NCBI GenBank assembly: GCA_003250275.1 | Contig: QKGW01000145.1 | Span: 1-8,089 of the forward strand | Source of the DNA: Alphaproteobacteria bacterium | GTDB lineage: Bacteria; Pseudomonadota; Alphaproteobacteria; Rhodospirillales; Rhodospirillaceae | DNA: 8,089 bases | Direction: 5' to 3' | Shown here: positions 5,248 through 8,089 of the stretch, piece by piece | How positions within the stretch are numbered: the stretch's first letter is position 1 | How the letters are laid out: the number at the start of each line of letters is the position of its first letter | Notes under the pieces: generated by a model | Told to the model about the DNA's origin: nothing | What the model saw: the letters and a program-made list of their open reading frames with translations, nothing else | Databases searched by the model: none | Translations under genes and position numbers: made by a program

Positions 5248-6511
5248 ATGAGCACCCTGTCCAGTTCGATGAATATCGCGGTCTCCGCGCTCTACTCCCA
5301 GTCGGCGGCGGTTTCCTGCATTTCCAACAACCTCGCGAATTCGAGCACTTACGGCTACAAGTGCACCACCGCGTCGTTCGCCTCGATGGTGTCGGGCTCG
5401 GGCTCGTACTCCAACTTCACCGGCGCGGGCGTCACCGTCGACCCGACGCAGAGCCTCCTGACCCAGGGCACCCTGGTCGGCACCGAGAGCTCGACCGACC
5501 TCGGCATCGACGGCGAAGGCTTCTTCGTCGTCGCCGACACCTCGGACAGCGACATCTTCTACTACACCCGCGCCGGCGACTTCACGACCGACAAGGACGG
5601 CTACCTCTGCAACAGCGCGGGCTGGTATCTCCAGGGCTACCCGACCGACCGCGACGGCAACATCACCTCGTCGACGAGCGCGGCGGGGCTCGAAGCGATC
5701 AACGTCGAGAACTACCAGGGCGTCGCCGCCGCAACCACCGAGCTTTCGGTTCAGGCGACCCTGCCGGCGGAGGCCGAGGTCGGCGACAGCTTCACCGTGG
5801 ACGCGGAGATCTACGACAGCCTCGGCGTCGCCCATACCGTCACCCTCACCTACACCAAGTCCGACACCAACACCTGGGCGATGAGCGCGGAACTCGCCGA
5901 CAGCAGCGAAGCCGCGGCGATCGGCCTCACCTACACCGACGGCACCACCGAGGCCGACGGCACGGTCCTCGTGACCTTCAACGAGGACGGCACCCTCGCC
6001 TCGCCGGAAAACCTCGGCATGACGGTCACCGACTGGCGACTACCAGGTCGGCACCGCCGATAAGACCGATGGCCTGTCGCAGTACGCAAGCTCGGATTCC
6101 GACGACGAGGCGGCGATCTCGGTCGACGAAATCGTCCAGGACGGCGTGATCTACGGCGAGTTCTCCTCGGTCTCGATCGACGAGGACGGCACCGTCTACG
6201 CCAACTTCGACAACGGCATCAGCTACTCGATCTACAAGATCCCGCTCGCCACCTTCGCCAACGCCAACGGCCTCGAAGCCAAGACCGGCACGGTCTACGC
6301 CGCGAGCGTGGAATCCGGCTCGGCGACGCTCAACGAGGCGGACACCGGCTCGACCGGCGGGATCATGTCGGGCGAGCTCGAATCCTCGACCGTCGACACC
6401 GCCACCGAGTTCTCCAGCCTGATCGTCGCGCAGCAGGCCTACTCTGCCGCGTCGGAGATCATCAGCACGGTGAGCGACATGTACGACACCCTGATCTCGG
6501 CGAAGCGGTGA
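5248..6511 (+). pseudogene. flgE: Flagellar hook protein FlgE, interrupted by a frameshift
   Basis: Together the two frames encode a normal FlgE of about 420 residues, but the gene changes frame. The first frame (5248-6063) gives 271 residues: the N-terminal rod-like helix 'AVSALYSQSAAVSCISNNLA' with 'NSSTYGYK', the 'GIDGEGFFVVAD' and 'YTRAGDFTTDKDGYL' strands of D1, and most of D2, then eight foreign residues (RLPGRHRR) and TAA. The +1 frame continues the protein with 'DYQVGTADKTDGLSQYASSD', 'GVIYGEFSSVSIDEDGTVYA', 'IPLATFANANGL' and the C-terminal helix 'FSSLIVAQQAYSAASEIIST' to a TGA at 6509-6511. If real, the product lacks the C-terminal D1/D0 helix needed for hook polymerisation. A 1-base error or a real indel are both possible. 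The start has TGGAGG seven bases upstream. Three cysteines (C24, C39, C121) replace residues that are usually small or hydrophobic. Confidence 0.88.
6023..6063 (+). other. Frameshift interval in flgE
   Basis: The +1 frame has a TGA at 6020-6022 and the starting frame ends at TAA 6061-6063, so the change must fall between them. The family-like composite passes from '...NLGMTVTDW' to 'DYQVGTADKTDG...' at about 6036. CGACTGG CGACTAC (6030-6043) is an imperfect 7-base tandem repeat at that point; a gain of seven bases would shift the frame exactly as seen. Confidence 0.75.
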
Positions 6512-6771
6512 GCGCGATGCGCACCGAATCCCGCGCCCTCGACGTCGCGCTCCGCCGCCTCGAAGTCCTCTGCGCCAAGGCGGGGCGGCTGCCGCGCGAC
6601 TGCGCCAAGGCGGAACGCATGGCGATGGTCGCGGAGATCGACGCCTCGATCCGCGCCCTGCGCGCGGTCCAGGGCGACCTCCGCCAGCGCATCGCGCGGA
6701 CCCGCCGCTGCCGCCCGGCGGTCGTGGCCTACGGCCGCGCCGCCAACATTCTCCAATCCCCCCGTCGCTGA
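6508..6771 (+). CDS. Small basic helical protein of unknown function between flgE and flgN
   Basis: An 87-residue protein that I do not recognise. It is Arg/Ala-rich, strongly basic, without a signal peptide or membrane segment, and mostly predicted helix: 'ALDVALRRLEVLCAKAGRLP', then a second helix through 'MVAEIDASIRALRAVQGDLR'. Three cysteines occur, two of them in the repeated motif CAKA, ten residues apart. Its GTG start overlaps the flgE stop as GTGA, suggesting translational coupling; an ATG at 6517 preceded by GGTGAG is an alternative start giving 84 residues. A FlgN-like gene follows 12 bases later. The size, charge and helical hairpin would suit a small cytoplasmic chaperone or regulator of hook export, but this is inferred from position only. 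It is unlike its acidic exported neighbours. If the flgE frameshift is real, ribosomes stopping at 6063 would not reach the overlap. Confidence 0.68.
   Translation: MSAMRTESRALDVALRRLEVLCAKAGRLPRDCAKAERMAMVAEIDASIRALRAVQGDLRQRIARTRRCRPAVVAYGRAANILQSPRR
6571..6613 (+). repeat. In-frame 13-base direct repeat within the small unknown gene
   Basis: TGCGCCAAGGCGG occurs at 6571-6583 and 6601-6613, exactly 30 bases apart. Both copies are in frame and encode Cys-Ala-Lys-Ala. This may be a small internal duplication or convergent codon use. Confidence 0.5.
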
Positions 6772-6783
6772 GGAGCGCACACG

Positions 6784-7236
6784 ATGTCCGAACCGACCCT
6801 CGCCTCCCTCGACCGCAAGACCCTGCGGGATTTCCTCGCGGTTCTGCGCGAACTCACTCAGCTGATCGGCGAAGAGAACGCGATCCTCGCGATCCCCGCC
6901 GAGCAGCTGCCGCCCGAACTGGTGCGCCGCAAGGAGGAACTTTCCGAGCGCTACGCCCGCCTCACCGTGGCGCTGCGGCCGCGCACCTCGGCGCTCGCCG
7001 CCGCGGGCGAACTCGACCCCACCGCGATGGAGGCCGACATCCGCGCCCTGGTGCGCCGGGTGAAGGAGAACCAGGCGCTGCTCAACGCCCGCAAGGCGGC
7101 CACCGCGCTGCGCGTCGAGGCGGTGATGAAGGCCCTCGCCGAGCGCGAGCGCCGCGACGCCACCAACTACTCGGCTTCGGGCGAGGCGAGGCCGCGCGGC
7201 GCGTGCCGCGCCGCCGGCCTGCACCTCAGCGCCTGA
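6784..7236 (+). CDS. flgN: FlgN-like flagellar export chaperone
   Basis: A 150-residue cytoplasmic protein made of long helices: 'LRDFLAVLRELTQLIGEENA' (residues about 14-33), 'ELVRRKEELSERYARLTVAL', then 'MEADIRALVRRVKENQALLN' and 'ALRVEAVMKALAERERR', ending with 'NYSASGEARP' and a short tail. The early 'LxxLxxLxxxEN' helix, the 'KxELSERYA' helix and the 'ENQALLNARKAAT' helix follow the pattern of FlgN, the chaperone that binds the C-termini of FlgK and FlgL. The gene lies directly before flgK, with a 16-base gap, the typical place for flgN. AGGAG at 6771-6775 lies eight bases before the ATG and overlaps the end of the preceding gene. FlgN is a divergent family, so identification rests on helix pattern plus position. 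Confidence 0.72.
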   Translation: MSEPTLASLDRKTLRDFLAVLRELTQLIGEENAILAIPAEQLPPELVRRKEELSERYARLTVALRPRTSALAAAGELDPTAMEADIRALVRRVKENQALLNARKAATALRVEAVMKALAERERRDATNYSASGEARPRGACRAAGLHLSA

Positions 7237-7252
7237 TCGCGGAGGCGCGGCG

Positions 7253-8089
7253 ATGTCGATCTCCAGCATCATCTACACCGCGAGCAGCGCCTTGAGCGTC
7301 GCGCAGACGCGGATCTCGGTGACCTCGACCAACATCGCCAACGTCGAAACCGCCGGCTACACCAAGAAGAGCGTCGACGTCACCACCAAGGTCGTCGGCG
7401 GCGTCGGCATCGGCGTGCAGGTGATCGGCACCGGCAGCGACGTCGACGACAAGCTGCACGAAGGCGTCGTCGACGCGATCAGCCAGGCGTCCTACGACAG
7501 CACCGTCGCCGCGTATCTCGAAACCGTCTCGGCCGCGCTCGGCACCACCTCCGACGGCGGCGACCTCACCAATTCGATCGCCGACCTCCAGGACGCGCTC
7601 GCGGCGGTGATCGCCGACCCCGGCGACAGCGGCAACGTCAGCGCGCTCGACGACGCGGTCGACGACTGGGAGACCTCCGTCGACGACCTCACCGAGACGA
7701 TCCAGTCGACCCGCACCTCCGCCGACGCGGCGATCGCCGAGGGGGTCGAGGCGGTCAACGACCTGCTGTACCAGATCGACGATCTCAACGACCAGATCGC
7801 CAAGGCCACCGCCGACGGCACCTCGACCTCGGACCTCGAGGACAGCCGCCGCGCCGCGCTCGAGGAACTCGGCCAGTATCTCGACATCACCACCTTCACC
7901 ACCTCCTCCGGCGCGGTGCAGATCTACACCTCCTCCGGCACCGCGCTGCTGACCTCGAGCGTGCACGAGCTGAGCTACGAAGCGAGCGGCACCCTCACCG
8001 CCGAGATGAGCTACGCCTCGGGCACGATCTCGGGCATCACCGTCGACGGCGCCGACGTCACCGGCAAGATTTCCGGCGGCTCGCTCGGC
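7253..8089 (+). CDS. flgK: Flagellar hook-associated protein FlgK, N-terminal 279 residues (runs off the window)
   Basis: The frame is open from ATG 7253 to the end of the window. The N-terminus 'MSISSIIYTASSALSVAQTR' with 'STNIANVETAGYTKKSVDV' is the conserved rod/hook/HAP helix motif (N-I-A-N...GY). It is followed by 'GIGVQVIGTGSDVDDKLHEG' and 'ADLQDALAAVIADPGDSGN' (FlgK D1), a long helix around 'AVNDLLYQIDDLNDQIAKAT' and 'DSRRAALEELGQYLDI'. The last residues visible, 'KISGGSLG', match the start of the FlgK 'GGsLgallelRD' segment. FlgK is the first junction protein between hook and filament and is exported with the help of FlgN. GGAGG at 7241-7245 lies seven bases upstream. The protein is Asp/Ser/Thr-rich and acidic, with no cysteine in the part seen. 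Confidence 0.92.
   Translation, partial: MSISSIIYTASSALSVAQTRISVTSTNIANVETAGYTKKSVDVTTKVVGGVGIGVQVIGTGSDVDDKLHEGVVDAISQASYDSTVAAYLETVSAALGTTSDGGDLTNSIADLQDALAAVIADPGDSGNVSALDDAVDDWETSVDDLTETIQSTRTSADAAIAEGVEAVNDLLYQIDDLNDQIAKATADGTSTSDLEDSRRAALEELGQYLDITTFTTSSGAVQIYTSSGTALLTSSVHELSYEASGTLTAEMSYASGTISGITVDGADVTGKISGGSLG

Noticed and set aside
6028..6045. Programmed +1 ribosomal frameshift in flgE
   Set aside because: There is no slippery run, in-frame stop at the shift point, upstream Shine-Dalgarno-like stimulator or obvious downstream structure; an indel or sequence error is simpler.

Overview
This window is a flagellar axial-structure locus from a GC-rich proteobacterium, next to a small ECF sigma-factor module. 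The protein types point to Alphaproteobacteria, probably a Rhodospirillales-like lineage: a very short flagellin, a FlgE C-terminus of the 'AQQAYSAASEIISTVSDMYD' kind, an alphaproteobacterial-type ECF/anti-sigma pair and strong G/C preference at third codon positions. The lineage call is inference; no rRNA or other marker is present.

Layout. Positions 1-1168, minus strand, read right to left: an ECF sigma factor (650-1168, possibly starting at 1276), a single-pass membrane protein that is probably its anti-sigma factor (134-616), and the first 37 codons of a membrane-anchored protein resembling periplasmic metal-sensor/CpxP-like proteins (1-112, cut by the window edge). Positions 1348-4317, also minus: flagellin (3511-4317), then the filament cap fliD (1795-3453), then the flagellin export chaperone fliS (1348-1773). 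A 227-base divergent control region (4318-4544) separates these from a plus-strand operon: hook cap flgD (4545-5222), hook protein flgE (5248-6511, carrying a frameshift), a small unrecognised basic protein (6508-6771), a FlgN-like chaperone (6784-7236) and the 5' part of flgK (7253 to the window end).

How they work together. The plus operon builds the hook and the hook-filament junction: FlgD caps the growing hook, FlgE forms it, FlgK is the first junction protein and FlgN is its export chaperone. The minus operon builds the filament: flagellin subunits, the FliD cap and the FliS chaperone. Hook and filament genes therefore diverge from one control region, which contains a large dyad symmetry, a candidate sigma-54-type promoter for flagellin, a leader hairpin before flagellin, and a leader before flgD whose anti-Shine-Dalgarno segment has two mutually exclusive partners.

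Most of the window is ordinary flagellar biology and I see no unknown multigene system. The points most worth a second look are the flgE frameshift at an imperfect 7-base tandem repeat, the divergent operator, the flgD leader, cysteines at conserved positions of flagellin and hook protein, the strongly acidic exported proteins, and the unrecognised gene between flgE and flgN. No intergenic stretch exceeds 300 bases, and I see no tRNA, rRNA, CRISPR array or mobile element.
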